The translations under genes were made by a program, and so were the position numbers. From Sepiola atlantica (lineage: Eukaryota; Mollusca; Cephalopoda; Sepiida; Sepiolidae): a stretch of 64,000 nucleotides of DNA. Within the stretch, counting starts at the first letter, position 1; each line of letters begins with the position of its first letter. The stretch is from positions 103,438,583 to 103,502,582 of the forward strand of contig OY744532.1 of the NCBI GenBank assembly GCA_963556195.1, given 5' to 3'. Shown one piece after another: positions 12,662 through 24,605 of this stretch. The notes beneath the pieces are model-generated. The model was not told where the DNA came from, did not search any database, and saw nothing but the letters and a program-made list of their open reading frames with translations.

Positions 12662-13947
12662 CGCCAGGTAGTCTTTTTTTACGACTATTTATATTTATAT
12701 TTCAACCACGGTACTGTCGATGGGCCTTTCATATTTTTGTAGGTATATATTTCATAAAAGGTGATGTTTAAATTGTTATCATTTGTGTATAGTAACATTG
12801 ATTTTTGCCGACAAACTAAAATTCGATTAACTATGTGACGGCCATATAAGTGATATTTATGTATAGCGATCGTTTATAAACCGTTGCATGTACATTTTTG
12901 TTAACATTTGTGTCATTTTTCGTAAACAGTCTTCTATATTGAGTTCATATCTGTAGTAGGTTCAATGATTATCTTTGAAAACTCATATTCTGTAGCGTTT
13001 CACTTTTTTCTATTATTGATCCGTTACTACACACAGGGTGATGATTACGCACATACTACTTCACCTTATAACCGATCCAGGACTTATCTCTATAGCCCCT
13101 ATTACTGCCTTTTGTTTTACGTTTTTACACTCTAGTTCTTAGAAGTCTGATAGTTCCACCATTCATTCTACCCGAAAATACACAGGTAGAATACTTGTAG
13201 GTTTTTTTAAATTAAAGAAGGTAAATGTATATAATGCATCTTATTTATTTACTAATATGTCACGATTTATGAAAGCTAAACGTTAATTCAGGATTAAACT
13301 TACTGAGATAGATAGATTGCCAGTTCAAATAGTATAAATGCCATGAGAAGATTGTAAATAAGGAACTGAATAAATCAATCTTGATGAAGATTGTTTATAG
13401 CTACTATTCATTGACATTAGATTTAAAGACGACCATGTTGCAGACTTCAGAGAAGTAATCATGTTGCAACGTTCGCACAGATGAGAAAGTCGTAGAGAGC
13501 AACTCTACCAACTAATATTCAGTTTGATGTTAATCACAAGAAAATAAAGTAAAGTTGTGTGCAGAAGACTAGTTATTGTTGTGGAAGTTTTAAATGAGGA
13601 AGCAGAGATTGAAACTCAGTCAAAAATTTTCCATGGAAATAAGATAGAGTACATGAAAGTTAGCAACGGTTCTGACATGTTAGAAAGTCGCTATAGAACA
13701 AAGAGGAGATCGCCATAACTAGATTGCAAAGGCGATTTTGAAATTAACAGGAAAACATTTTCCTAATAGAATCTCCCCAATCATCGCAGCAGTAGCTATC
13801 TAACTCTTACTTAGAATTGCATTAGAAGTCAGACACACTCTGAAAACGGTAGAAGGGTATAACTATTTTTTCTGCAACATTTACAACATATTAGGTATGA
13901 ATGTTCCAAACATAACAATGTATATATCGTTTATTTTATCTTCGCAC

Positions 13948-13950
<3 letters not shown>
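12662..13950. other. non-coding, no feature recognised
   Basis: AT-rich sequence without long frames, repeats or RNA genes that I can identify. Confidence 0.5.
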
Positions 13951-13993
<43 letters not shown>

Positions 13994-14089
13994 TACTAAA
14001 AATAATAATAAGCAATTAGAACGCCATACAATGCATTTTAGTTTTACTAACTTTTTCTTTCAATTTAATTTTCGAAGATATACTTCATC

Positions 14090-14153
<64 letters not shown>

Positions 14154-14315
14154 CATTTAATCTCTAGGGTACGTAAAAAGGCCGGAGGGTCGAAATTAAT
14201 TATCGCACCGGTGATTATGTGATTCAGTGTTACTTTATGTTATTCTTGCTCTGTTTATGACATTGAGCTTTCATACTCAGCTTTGCTTCTGGATTTGTTT
14301 TCACTCTTACACACA

Positions 14316-14379
<64 letters not shown>
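13951..14379. repeat. three (TA)n tracts in a row
   Basis: TA tracts at about 13951-13989, 14093-14148 and 14319-14379, the last continuing into TG-rich sequence. The Tyr-Ile frames across them are artefacts. Confidence 0.95.
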
Positions 14380-14389
<10 letters not shown>

Positions 14390-15928
14390 GTGGGTGTGGG
14401 TGTGTATGTGCGTTAGTGTGTTTCTTGTTTGTAAACAAGTAACAATTATCTGAACACAAACACAGAGCTTGACTCTAAAACAATCAGTATACTGATGCAG
14501 TCATTCATCTAATAACGGAATTTAGGTTCAAGAACATCTTAATACCATACACATATGTAGAACTGTCTTAGTAGGAAAAATACATTTGCGCAGTGGCAAT
14601 ATGTTATAAAAAAATTAAAACAACAATAAGTTTTTATATGGTAACATATCTGGAAGAAGTATAACTGTAACTGTTACACTCCTAAACCATTCAATTTTCT
14701 TTGATATGCTTTTGTTTCTACGACAAACACTGGGTAATAATAAACAAAATACTATCGGACTATATACAACTCCTTATTTGTCTGAACTTGTGGCATGTCT
14801 CTTTTTAACCGAGTAGATAATCAAGAAGGTTCGTTTGGAATGCATGGAATGGAGGCGATCAAGAATGAACAAAGATGAGACTGAGGAGAATGCAGGATGA
14901 ATAGTTCCAACTTTGTATAAAACCAAATTCTATTAAAACAGAGCGGCTTATTTGGAGGGGAAACCATGATATGTGTTGATTGAAATAGACATAACTTTAT
15001 TTTATGTATCCAGTCTTGTTAATTACAGAGAAATATATGTATGAAAATAGATATGTCTGTTAGTTCATAAAAACTACCATTACGTAATCTACTGTTGTGT
15101 TATCCAACAATTCTTCAAATGTAACATCTCAGTAAAAAAAATTCCTCTAGCAAATAAAATGGTTATTTCGACAATACTCTTATTGTTATTATTATTATTA
15201 TTATTAGTAGTAGTAGTAGTAGTAGTAGTAGCAGTAGTATATATTAGATGAAAATATTATTATTCTTTATTATACTTACATAAGTTTAACAAGTTTGACA
15301 TATTTGTATAAGTGCATGTGGTGTATGCGTATGAAAATTAGATGGCCACGCTGACAAAATTGTATCAATATTCTAAGAAACATTAAGAAATATTGGAAAG
15401 TGATCGAGTCAAATTCGAGTGTGAAAGATTAATAACGAAATGAGAGATGGGTGACTTGTTCAGTTTATTATAAAGTACGGCTAATTCGAAAAGTTAAAAT
15501 TCAATTCTTTGCTAGCATAAATCCATTTGAAATCCAAAGTATATTTTTGCAAGTAGTTGTTTTTATTATTGAAGTATAAGGGAAAGTCTCAGAGAAACAA
15601 ACGTTGATTAACACAGTTAGTATAATAACGAATTCAAAATTAATATAATAGATTACAGATAACTTACTTACATACATTTCAACTCATAATAGATTACCAT
15701 GTTCACGCTGGCCGCAAGAAAAAAAGGCAAATATCAAACCCAATTTTTTATCGTTAATTATTTGCAATTTTGTTTATTTTCCTTCTTATTTTCATGTGTT
15801 GTTAACAGAACAAGTTTTTTTCCTGCGAGAAAATAATTTTGTGTTATTGATATATCGATTTTTATTGTATATTTTGCGAGACTCTAAAATAGTTTAAATT
15901 CAAGCCTTTTGATGGTGAAGTCAAATAA
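14380..15928. other. non-coding; small ATT/AGT microsatellite
   Basis: I see no gene. A short (ATT)n-(AGT)n microsatellite lies at about 15185-15240. Confidence 0.5.
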
Positions 15929-16111
15929 TGGGTTAGGGTTAGGTGGTTGGGTTAGACTTAGGGTTTAGGGTTGGGGTTAAGTGTACGGGTTAGACTTATG
16001 GGTTTGGGGTTAGGGTTAGGGTTCTAATGGTGCAATTACGGTACGTAAGGCAATGGAATACAATGGTTTTAAAGATGATGAAGGGTTAGGGATAGGGTTA
16101 GGATAAGAGAG
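15929..16111 (+). repeat. interstitial telomere-like repeats (TTAGGG variants)
   Basis: Runs of GGGTTAGGGTTAGG mixed with GGGTTTAGGG, GGGTTGGGGTTA and GGGTTAGACTTA variants at about 15929-16025, with a smaller patch (GGGTTAGGGATAGGGTTAGG) at 16083-16105. TTAGGG is the usual mollusc telomere unit, and the variants mark this as an old internal block. Confidence 0.75.
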
Positions 16112-16945
16112 AGGCTGTCTGTAAAATAGTTGTAAATTTGTTCGGGTATAGACACGAAGCGGATATGGCCGACAGATGAAGTATTTCGACAATGGGTATC
16201 CTAGAAATAGAAATTAACAATGCTGCCAATCTGTTACGCAACCCGATCCGGCCGATGATGATTTTGAATTGAATACATAACTATATTAAAAACCGTTTTC
16301 ATAGTTTGTTGTCAACCATTATCAATACTGCTTCAAGTACATAGAGAAGAAAATGATATCTAAGATTTTGACGTAGACACTGATTATACTCATGAACCCA
16401 GGATTACGACTCTGATCGCGATTATATTAAGAATTTTTTTTAAAGTCTATTTATCATCTCTTTTTTTTAATTTTCCCTATCGCGCAATTATAGAAAAGTG
16501 GATGCTTAAGAATCGAAATGTCGGCCTATAAGTACAACACGCAATTTACAAATGATAGACAACAACGTGTTGTTAGATAACGCAGGTAGATGCAAGACAC
16601 CACCTGCGATGTACACTTGCTAATTGAAATCCACGTTCGTGACTTTACGGGGAATTGAGTTGAAATCGAAAGTGCCGTTTAACACGGTGTCATTTCAATA
16701 AATGCTTATCGTTCTGTCTACAATTTAACAAGTAATTACACCATTCCTATGACGTGCCACATATACACAGACATATACAAAGAAAAAACCAACTCACTTT
16801 TATGTTCGTCTGTCCACATACACGCAAAAGACATTGTACAGACGAATGTGCGTGTTAGTGTATTTAAACATCTACGTATATGTGTATATCTTTATTATAG
16901 AGAGGAATATGACTATTACTATTTGAGGAAAGTATATATATATAT
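16112..16945. other. non-coding flank ending in a TA tract
   Basis: I see no gene. The last ~15 bp are (TA)n and directly abut the left end of the PLE. Confidence 0.5.
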
Positions 16946-16947
16946 AT

Positions 16948-17706
16948 ACACAAATTAAATTTAATAAACCTGCAACGACTAATAATAAAAACAATAAAGC
17001 AAGAAACAGGAAGATAATATGGTTTACACCTCCCTTCAATCAAGCAGTTAAAACCAAACTTGGTAAAAAATTTCTAAACCTCATAAACACATATTTCCCC
17101 CCAAACAATATCTTACATAAAATATTCAACAAAAATACACTTAAACTAAGTTACAGTTGCAGCGAAAATTTAGAAATGATAATTAAAAAACACAATAACA
17201 AAATCCTAAACAGCAACCTAAACCCTGAATCAGATAACAATAAAACAACTAAAGTAAAGTCCTGTAACTGCATAAATAAAAATGAATGCCCCTTGCAACA
17301 AAATTGCTTAATAACAAAAACAATTTACCAAGCAACAATCTCAACTAAGGAAACTCCAGATATAAAAAAATACTACATAGGTATGGCAGGTAATACTTTC
17401 AAAGAAAGATACACCGGCCATAAATGTTCATTCAACAACCCAAGCTACCAAAACAGAACATCACTCTCAAATTACCACTGGGAACTCACTAATAAAAATA
17501 AATCACCAATTGTAATTTGGAACATTATCAGAAAAACTAGCACCTGTAGCTCATTAAACTCACCATGCTATTTATGCCTCGGCGAAAAACTTGAAATAAT
17601 TAAATTTACTGACAGAGGAAAACTTTTAAACAAAAAACAGGAAACATCGATCAACTGTAGGCATAACAGATCACACCTCCTCAGTAATTTGTACAACCCC
17701 CCCTAA
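16948..17706 (+). pseudogene. PLE RT/GIY-YIG frame, C-terminal fragment (residues 467-718)
   Basis: This frame is open from the junction with the TA tract at 16948 to the stop at 17706. It is identical in the compared part to residues 467-718 of the complete protein. It keeps the Cys-rich finger and the whole GIY-YIG domain but lacks the reverse transcriptase, because this copy is 5'-truncated. An internal ATG at 17176 exists, but there is no reason to think it is used. Confidence 0.85.
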
Positions 17707-19401
17707 ATAATACCATTAAAACAAAAAAACCCAATACCCAACAAGCCCGCTAAAATTAACACTTATTAACACTTCCAAATCAAGTAACTTTAACCCTCAA
17801 CTACAAACACAGTACAACCACCCCAATCTTTGAATAAATACTATAACATGTAAAAGTAAAATTTTTTTATATATATATATATATATAGGTGATTCTTGTG
17901 GACATATGAGTGGGCATATGTATGAAGATATAAAATTTTATAACTATTTATGTATGTATGTGTGCATCTGTATGCGCGTATGTATACGTATACATATGTA
18001 CACATACATGTGTATCTGTGTGTTCATGTATATGTGTATGGGTTTGGGTGCATATATGAATGTTTGTGTATACATGTGCATATATGTATTTATATGTGTG
18101 CACGAGTGCGTGTGTGCGCTCAACATCCAGCTCACAAAACTACTTATTACCAAAACCAATTTTTAAATATTTAAATAATTATATACTGATCACTTTAATC
18201 AAAATTACTGGCCCCCATCATTTCTAATCCCCCCCCCCTTCATAGACCATAACTTGCATTAACAATTTTAACTAGAACACCTTACCACTAATACTATAAC
18301 AGGTGTTAACCCCACCATTAATAATAGGATCACAACGAATAATAAAATTTATTTATTTATACCACTGAAATTAATCGATATATAAATTCCATTAAAAATA
18401 AAAGCAATTACCAGTATGTTTTATTAATCCATCACTAACTATTATTTATAATCGAAATACATGTATTCATACTCCAAAATAATTAAAAATAAATATAATA
18501 ATATAATCCATCTATATCAATGTCATAAACTTATATACGATCCTTACCAAGAATAATTCCCAATATATTTTAACTCATTAGTACCTAGAACTAACCTACT
18601 AATATTATTGCCAATAATCCATATATGAATCTTACTAAAAATAAAGACAATTACCATTATGTTTTATTAATTAACTGATAAATATTATTTAAAATACATG
18701 TAACTATCCATCAAAATAATCAAAATTAAATGCCAATTGATCAAAATATAACAATATAATTTATCAACAACAAGGCCATAAATCCACCAATGAGTTTAAA
18801 CTAAAATATCCCCGTAAGCTGGGTGTCATGTAATTGTTATATGTCTGCATTGACAGGAAGCAGACACAACAAATTTGAAACCCCCCCTCCCCCCCTTCCT
18901 TCATCTTCTCTTTCGATCTTGTTTAACCTCCCCCGACCCCCATCTTTACCCAGCCCAGCGCTGAATAAAAATAAATATGAATTTAACTCAGAACCATCCC
19001 CGCAACAAATCCTAAATGGCTATAGACACCCACCCCTAACACCCCTCAACCCCTTTCTCTTTCTTTTTCTTCCACCCCCCCCCCTTACTAAGCGTTGGAT
19101 AAAAATACAAAATAAAAATATAAACAGCTGTAAATTAAACTTTTCTGACAGCAATTGTATCTCTTTCCCTTTCTCTTTTCTTTTTCTTTTCCTCGGCCCA
19201 CTCCCCTCTCTACCCCAGCTCAGCGTTGGATATATATATATAAAATATATAAAAGATAAAAATAAGAAAATAGTAATTTCTAACGGCAATCATATTTTAA
19301 AATCGGTCACATGACTTTTATTTTTTTCTCCTCTTCTTTTTTGCTTGACTTCATTCTCCCTGGAATTCAGCAACCAGTTGAATCAAAAAACGATTTTCTG
19401 C

Positions 19402-19440
19402 CTGATGAGACCTCAGCTCTTGAGAGCTGTAGATCGATAA
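19402..19440 (+). ncRNA. hammerhead-like motif in upstream PLE pseudo-LTR
   Basis: CTGATGAG at 19402-19409 is the first hammerhead core box. A 6-bp hairpin follows (CAGCTC 19414-19419 with GAGCTG 19424-19429). The second box should read CGAAA, but the sequence has CGATAAC near 19435. Known PLE pLTRs encode hammerhead ribozymes, so the position fits, but this copy looks non-canonical. Confidence 0.4.
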
Positions 19441-19642
19441 CATCGACATGCCAGTGTAGCAGACCTTGTACATGTTTGAATAAAAGCATTCACAATACAG
19501 CTCTATATTTTTATTGAGCACTCTTTTATAAACCCGGTTTGATTCCCTTTGGATTTCTACCCTATGGATTTTTACCCTACCTGGATTACTATTTGCTCCA
19601 TTCACTCTCGAGCACTCTTTTAACCGAGATTATTCAGCTAAC

Positions 19643-21799
19643 ATGGAAAAAACCAACTTTAACACCTCCCTCAAGAACATTCCAATAACAAACACCCGGA
19701 ATTATCTTCTAATTCTAACAATGAAGATGGAGGAACTCTTGAGGAGAATGAAGTGGAAAGCATACTTCTTCCTAAACGGATCTACCAGTAACAACAACAA
19801 AGAAAAATACGGCTTCAAAAACCAAGGTACGGCACCGCGTATCGAATTACTTGATAACTTTGAAAATGACTTACTCAAAATTGTTAAGGACGTTAAATTC
19901 AACGACAAAAAAAACCCATTCCAGAAAAAACTAGATAGAATAGTCAACGAAATTAACAACTCCAAGCACATTCTAGTTAAGGCAGACAAAACTCAAAACT
20001 TTTATAAACTCACCAAATCAGAATATTTTAAACTACTCGACAATAATATAACTAAAAATTACAGAAAATCAAACACTGACTTAGTCCAAAACATAAATAT
20101 TAGTAGCAAGGAAATTACTGACAAACTCAAAATTAGTGATAGGGTTAGTAAACTAAAAGTAAGAGAAGCATATATACTCCTTAAAGACCACAAACCTGAC
20201 TTTCTGACAAAGCCAACAACTAGACTAATTAATCCTACAAAACAAGAAACCGGAAAAATTAGCAAAATCATCCTACAAAAAATTAACAAAAACATTAGAT
20301 CAACATATAAACTCAACCAATGGATCAACACGACCGATACAATTAATTGGTTCCACAAAATAAAAAACAAAATAAATTGCTCCTTCATCCAATTTGACAT
20401 AATTAATTACTACCCCTCAATTTCTAATGAACTCTTCGAAAGCGTCATGGAGTTTGCTACTCTTCTCTCGGATATTTCTGAAGAAGAGATTAACATTGTA
20501 AGAAAATGTAGGAAAACAGTGCTAATTAGTAAAAAAGATCAATGGACAAAGAGCAACCAATCTGGCTCTTTTGATGTTTCGATGGGCTCTTTCGACTCTG
20601 CAGAAATCACCGACTTAGTTGGTTTATACATCCTCTACAACCTAACTAATGATATAGATATTGAAGACATTGGCCTATATAGGGATGATGGACTCTTAGT
20701 AGTCAGAAACTCTAATGGGCAAAGGTGTGAAAATATTAAAAAGATTATTATTAGGGAGATGAGGAGGATATGCCTTAAAGTTGAAATAACTTCCAACATT
20801 AAAATAGTAAATTTCCTAGATGTAACTCTCAACTTAACCAAAGAAACATACGAACCATATAATAAAGAAAACTTTAACCCAATCTATGTACACCCCCTCT
20901 CCAACCACCCCAAAACTATCATTAAACACATCCCTAAATCTATCCAACATAGGATAAGCAATAACTCATCAAATGAAACAATCTTTAACAAACATAAAGA
21001 ATTCTATAATAAAGCACTAAAAAACAGCGGATACAAGAATACACAAATTAAATTTAATAAACCTGCAACGACTAATAATAAAAACAATAAAGCAAGAAAC
21101 AGGAAGATAATATGGTTTACACCTCCCTTCAATCAAGCAGTTAAAACCAAACTTGGTAAAAAATTTCTAAACCTCATAAACACATATTTCCCCCCAAACA
21201 ATATCTTACATAAAATATTCAACAAAAATACACTTAAACTAAGTTACAGTTGCAGCGAAAATTTAGAAATGATAATTAAAAAACACAATAACAAAATCCT
21301 AAACAGCAACCTAAACCCTGAATCAGATAACAATAAAACAACTAAAGTAAAGTCCTGTAACTGCATAAATAAAAATGAATGCCCCTTGCAACAAAATTGC
21401 TTAATAACAAAAACAATTTACCAAGCAACAATCTCAACTAAGGAAACTCCAGATATAAAAAAATACTACATAGGTATGGCAGGTAATACTTTCAAAGAAA
21501 GATACACCGGCCATAAATGTTCATTCAACAACCCAAGCTACCAAAACAGAACATCACTCTCAAATTACCACTGGGAACTCACTAATAAAAATAAATCACC
21601 AATTGTAATTTGGAACATTATCAGAAAAACTAGCACCTGTAGCTCATTAAACTCACCATGCTATTTATGCCTCGGCGAAAAACTTGAAATAATTAAATTT
21701 ACTGACAGAGGAAAACTTTTAAACAAAAAACAGGAAACATCGATCAACTGTAGGCATAACAGATCACACCTCCTCAGTAATTTGTACAACCCCCCCTAA
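19643..21799 (+). CDS. PLE reverse transcriptase with C-terminal GIY-YIG endonuclease
   Basis: An intact 718-residue frame. It should copy PLE RNA at a DNA nick, the nick being made by its own endonuclease. N-terminal motifs typical of this family include VKADKTQNFYKL (112-123) and AYILLKDHKPDF (176-187). RT motif A is FIQFDIINYYPSIS with Asp252. Motif B is the SMGSFDSAE region (313-321). Motif C is GLYRDDGLLVV with Asp348-Asp349, so the box is YRDD rather than YVDD or YADD. NFLDV follows at 390. The C-terminal part has a Cys finger (CNCINKNECPLQQNC, 572-586), then TIY (591) and YYIGMAG (608), Arg620 and His624, and a later Glu (GEKLEII). The ATG at 19643 is the first in frame. It looks functional by sequence, and the domain order (RT then GIY-YIG) separates it from the permuted Naiad/Chlamys type. 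The exact clade is not determined. Confidence 0.9.
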   Translation: MEKTNFNTSLKNIPITNTRNYLLILTMKMEELLRRMKWKAYFFLNGSTSNNNKEKYGFKNQGTAPRIELLDNFENDLLKIVKDVKFNDKKNPFQKKLDRIVNEINNSKHILVKADKTQNFYKLTKSEYFKLLDNNITKNYRKSNTDLVQNINISSKEITDKLKISDRVSKLKVREAYILLKDHKPDFLTKPTTRLINPTKQETGKISKIILQKINKNIRSTYKLNQWINTTDTINWFHKIKNKINCSFIQFDIINYYPSISNELFESVMEFATLLSDISEEEINIVRKCRKTVLISKKDQWTKSNQSGSFDVSMGSFDSAEITDLVGLYILYNLTNDIDIEDIGLYRDDGLLVVRNSNGQRCENIKKIIIREMRRICLKVEITSNIKIVNFLDVTLNLTKETYEPYNKENFNPIYVHPLSNHPKTIIKHIPKSIQHRISNNSSNETIFNKHKEFYNKALKNSGYKNTQIKFNKPATTNNKNNKARNRKIIWFTPPFNQAVKTKLGKKFLNLINTYFPPNNILHKIFNKNTLKLSYSCSENLEMIIKKHNNKILNSNLNPESDNNKTTKVKSCNCINKNECPLQQNCLITKTIYQATISTKETPDIKKYYIGMAGNTFKERYTGHKCSFNNPSYQNRTSLSNYHWELTNKNKSPIVIWNIIRKTSTCSSLNSPCYLCLGEKLEIIKFTDRGKLLNKKQETSINCRHNRSHLLSNLYNPP

Positions 21800-23682
21800 A
21801 TAATACCATTAAAACAAAAAAACCCAATACCCAACAAGCCCGCTAAAATTAACACTTATTAACACTTCCAAATCAAGTAACTTTAACCCTCAACTACAAA
21901 CACAGTACAACCACCCCAATCTTTGAATAAATACTATAACATGTAAAAGTAAAAATTTTTTATATATATATATATATAGGTGATTCTTGTGGACATATGA
22001 GTGGGCATATGTATGAAGATATAACATTTTATAACTATTTATGTGTGTATGTGTGCATCTGTATGCGCGTATGTATACGTATACATATGTACACATACAT
22101 GTGTATCTGTGTGTTCATGTATATGTGTATGGGTTTGGGTGCATATATGAATGTTTGTGTATACATGTGCATATATGTATTTATATGTGTGCACGAGTGC
22201 GTGTGTGCGCTCAACATCCAGCTCACAAAACTACTTATTACCAAAACCAATTTTTAAATATTTAAATAATTATATACTGATCACTTTAATCAAAATTACT
22301 GGCCCCCATCATTTCTAATCCCCCCCCCCCCTTCATAGACCATAACTTGCATTAACAATTTTAACTAGAACACCTTACCACTAATACTATAACAGGTGTT
22401 AACCCCACCATTAATAATAGGATCACAACGAATAATAAAATTTATTTATTTATACCACTGAAATTAATCGATATATAAATTCCATTAAAAATAAAAGCAA
22501 TTACCAGTATGTTTTATTAATCCATCACTAACTATTATTTATAATCGAAATACATGTATTCATACTCCAAAATAATTAAAAATAAATATAATAATATAAT
22601 CCATCTATATCAATGTCATAAACTTATATACGATCCTTACCAAGAATAATTCCCAATATATTTTAACTCATTAGTACCTAGAACTAACCTACTAATATTA
22701 TTGCCAATAATCCATATATGAATCTTACTAAAAATAAAGACAATTACCATTATGTTTTATTAATTAACTGATAAATATTATTTAAAATACATGTAACTAT
22801 CCATCAAAATAATCAAAATTAAATGCCAATTGATCAAAATATAACAATATAATTTATCAACAACAAGGCCATAAATCCACCAATGAGTTTAAACTAAAAT
22901 ATCCCCGTAAGCTGGGTGTCATGTAATTGTTATATGTCTGCATTGACAGGAAGCAGACACAACAAATTTGAAACCCCCCTCCCCCCCTTCCTTCATCTTC
23001 TCTTTCGATCTTGTTTAACCTCCCCCGACCCCCATCTTTACCCAGCCCAGCGCTGAATAAAAATAAATATGAATTTAACTCAGAACCATCCCCGCAACAA
23101 ATCCTAAATGGCTATAGACACCCACCCCTAACACCCCTCAACCCCTTTCTCTTTCTTTTTCTTCCCCCCCCCCCTTACTAAGCGTTGGATAAAAATACAA
23201 AATAAAAATATAAACAGCTGTAAATTAAACTTTTCTGACAGCAATTGTATCTCTTTCCCTTTCTCTTTTCTTTTTCTTTTCCTCGGCCCACTCCCCTCTC
23301 TACCCCAGCTCAGCGTTGGATATATATATATAAAATATATAAAAGATAAAAATAAGAAAATAGTAATTTCTAACGGCAATCATATTTTAAAATCGGTCAC
23401 ATGACTTTTATTTTTTTCTCCTCTTCTTTTTTGCTTGACTTCATTCTCCCTGGAATTCAGCAACCAGTTGAATCAAAAAACGATTTTCTGCCTGATGAGA
23501 CCTCAGCTCTTGAGAGCTGTAGATCGATAACATCGACATGCCAGTGTAGCAGACCTTGTACATGTTTGAATAAAAGCATTCACAATACAGCTCTATATTT
23601 TTATTGAGCACTCTTTTATAAACCCGGTTTGATTCCCTTTGGATTTCTACCCTATGGATTTTTACCCTACCTGGATTACTAT
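21041..23682 (+). repeat. PLE downstream pseudo-LTR
   Basis: A direct repeat of 16948-19592. Beyond the stop codon at 21799 it is 3' non-coding sequence, with an internal TA run (21961-21977), a TG-rich tract, AT-rich sequence, then C- and CT-rich runs before the hammerhead-like box. It ends at the right-hand TA tract. Confidence 0.9.
23492..23530 (+). ncRNA. hammerhead-like motif in downstream PLE pseudo-LTR
   Basis: The same CTGATGAG box, 6-bp hairpin and CGATAAC as the upstream copy, unchanged between the two pLTRs. Confidence 0.4.
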
Positions 23683-23702
23683 ATATATATATATATATAT
23701 AT

Positions 23703-24053
23703 TCATAGCCATCCACATACACAGTGTTTCGCTGTACCACAGCTCTTCAGTGCGGCGAGTCCAGCTAGTGCCCCAAGCCGTGGTTTAAACTCAACCGCCA
23801 AGCTGTCAGTCGACGCCTCTACACTTCCACTATCATGCTTAATGTAAGTGATCTATCACTGTAAACATTGTCAAGTGCCGGGAACTCGAATTGGTTTTAC
23901 CAAATGAGCTAGTCCTCATGAGTTTAACTGACGACGACTGAAAGTCTCATATCTTTGTTTTACACGTCAGTATGTAATGGAGACACTTCTTCAGATCGGT
24001 GACAGCAGGAAGCTGCGATACACTGTTAGAACCAAATATATTTCACCACTGCT

Positions 24054-24100
<47 letters not shown>

Positions 24101-24218
24101 ACAGATATTTATTATATTCCAATAACCATGGTTTGTTTTATTACTTTTATTTTTGTTTTTATTTTTTTCACATTTCCAAAAATTCCAAATTTCTGTGAGA
24201 TATATTTAACGGTCCGTT
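23703..24218. other. non-coding; TA/GA tract at 24058-24100
   Basis: I recognise no gene. If the PXMP4-like exon downstream is real, this would be intronic sequence on its minus strand, but I could not find its following exon here. Confidence 0.4.
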
Positions 24219-24537
24219 TCATTTGTTTTGTGCCAAACAACATTTGTATGTCAATATCGTCTCTTCAACACTGTTATAATTGCCAAAAATGGTGTATCCT
24301 GCTATGGAAGCTGCCTGAAATATGGAACCAACATTCTTTTCACTTTGCAACCATTGCAAAGCCCCAGTGACCACTTTGTAGATGATTGTGAAAAAAGCCA
24401 GGTTCTTGGAATGGATGTAAGTGGCTTCTAAAATCCCTTGAAATTTCTCAGCTAATGTTCCACTTTTGAAGAGAAAAGTAATGACTAAGCTATGGGGAAA
24501 TCGGACTTTACAGCCATATACCACGCCATTTCTGAAG

Positions 24538-24539
<2 letters not shown>
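24219..24539 (-). CDS. PXMP4: PXMP4/PMP24-like peroxisomal membrane protein, one exon or a pseudo-exon
   Basis: Read on the minus strand from 24539, the frame gives GFRNGVVYGCK, then VRFPHSLVITFLF, EATYIHSKNL and IYKVVTGALQ. It closely follows the central part of vertebrate PXMP4 (the Tim17/Tim22/Tim23/Pmp24 family), an integral peroxisomal membrane protein. The frame stays open for about 105 codons to a stop at 24219. Similarity is clear to about GNYNSVEE and then fades, so the last ~12 codons may be read-through into an intron. At the 5' side the frame is preceded by ...TATATAG, a possible acceptor built from the adjoining (TA)n tract, in phase before Gly. The first ~30 residues and the C-terminal third of PXMP4 are missing and were not found. 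It may be a genuine exon of a larger gene or an old retrocopy fragment. It is the only cellular gene sequence I recognise in the window. Confidence 0.6.

Positions 24540-24540
<1 letters not shown>

Positions 24541-24602
<62 letters not shown>
24541..24602. repeat. (TA)n microsatellite
   Basis: An uninterrupted TA tract abutting the PXMP4-like exon and possibly supplying its splice acceptor. Confidence 0.95.

Positions 24603-24605
<3 letters not shown>

Larger units (their letters stand above)
16948..19592 (+). repeat. PLE upstream pseudo-LTR (5'-truncated copy)
   Basis: A direct repeat of 21041-23682. It contains the last 252 codons of the RT/endonuclease frame, a TG-rich tract (17900-18120), poly-C and CT-rich runs (18880-19230) and a hammerhead-like box (19402). 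It ends at CTGGATTACTAT. Confidence 0.9.
16946..23682 (+). mobile_element. Penelope-like element: truncated copy plus complete copy in tandem
   Basis: The element consists of a 5'-truncated copy (16948-19592) joined head-to-tail to a complete copy (19593-23682). Everything from residue 467 of the protein to the 3' end is thereby directly repeated at an offset of 4,090-4,093 bp. Such partial tandems, called pseudo-LTRs, are typical of PLEs. The two copies differ at only a handful of sites (poly-C lengths and a few substitutions), so the insertion looks recent. Both outer ends abut (TA)n: one immediately before 16948, the other from 23681. No separate target duplication can be distinguished from the TA tract. 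Confidence 0.9.

Noticed and set aside
17906..18174. Overlapping Cys/Tyr/Met-rich frames in the TG-rich part of the PLE
   Set aside because: They occur on both strands and in several frames of a TG/TA-rich tract repeated in both pLTRs. Low-complexity artefact.
18823..19314. 163-codon Pro/Ser-rich frame in the PLE 3' region
   Set aside because: It reads through C- and CT-rich low-complexity sequence. The second PLE copy has indels that break it, so it is not conserved between the copies.
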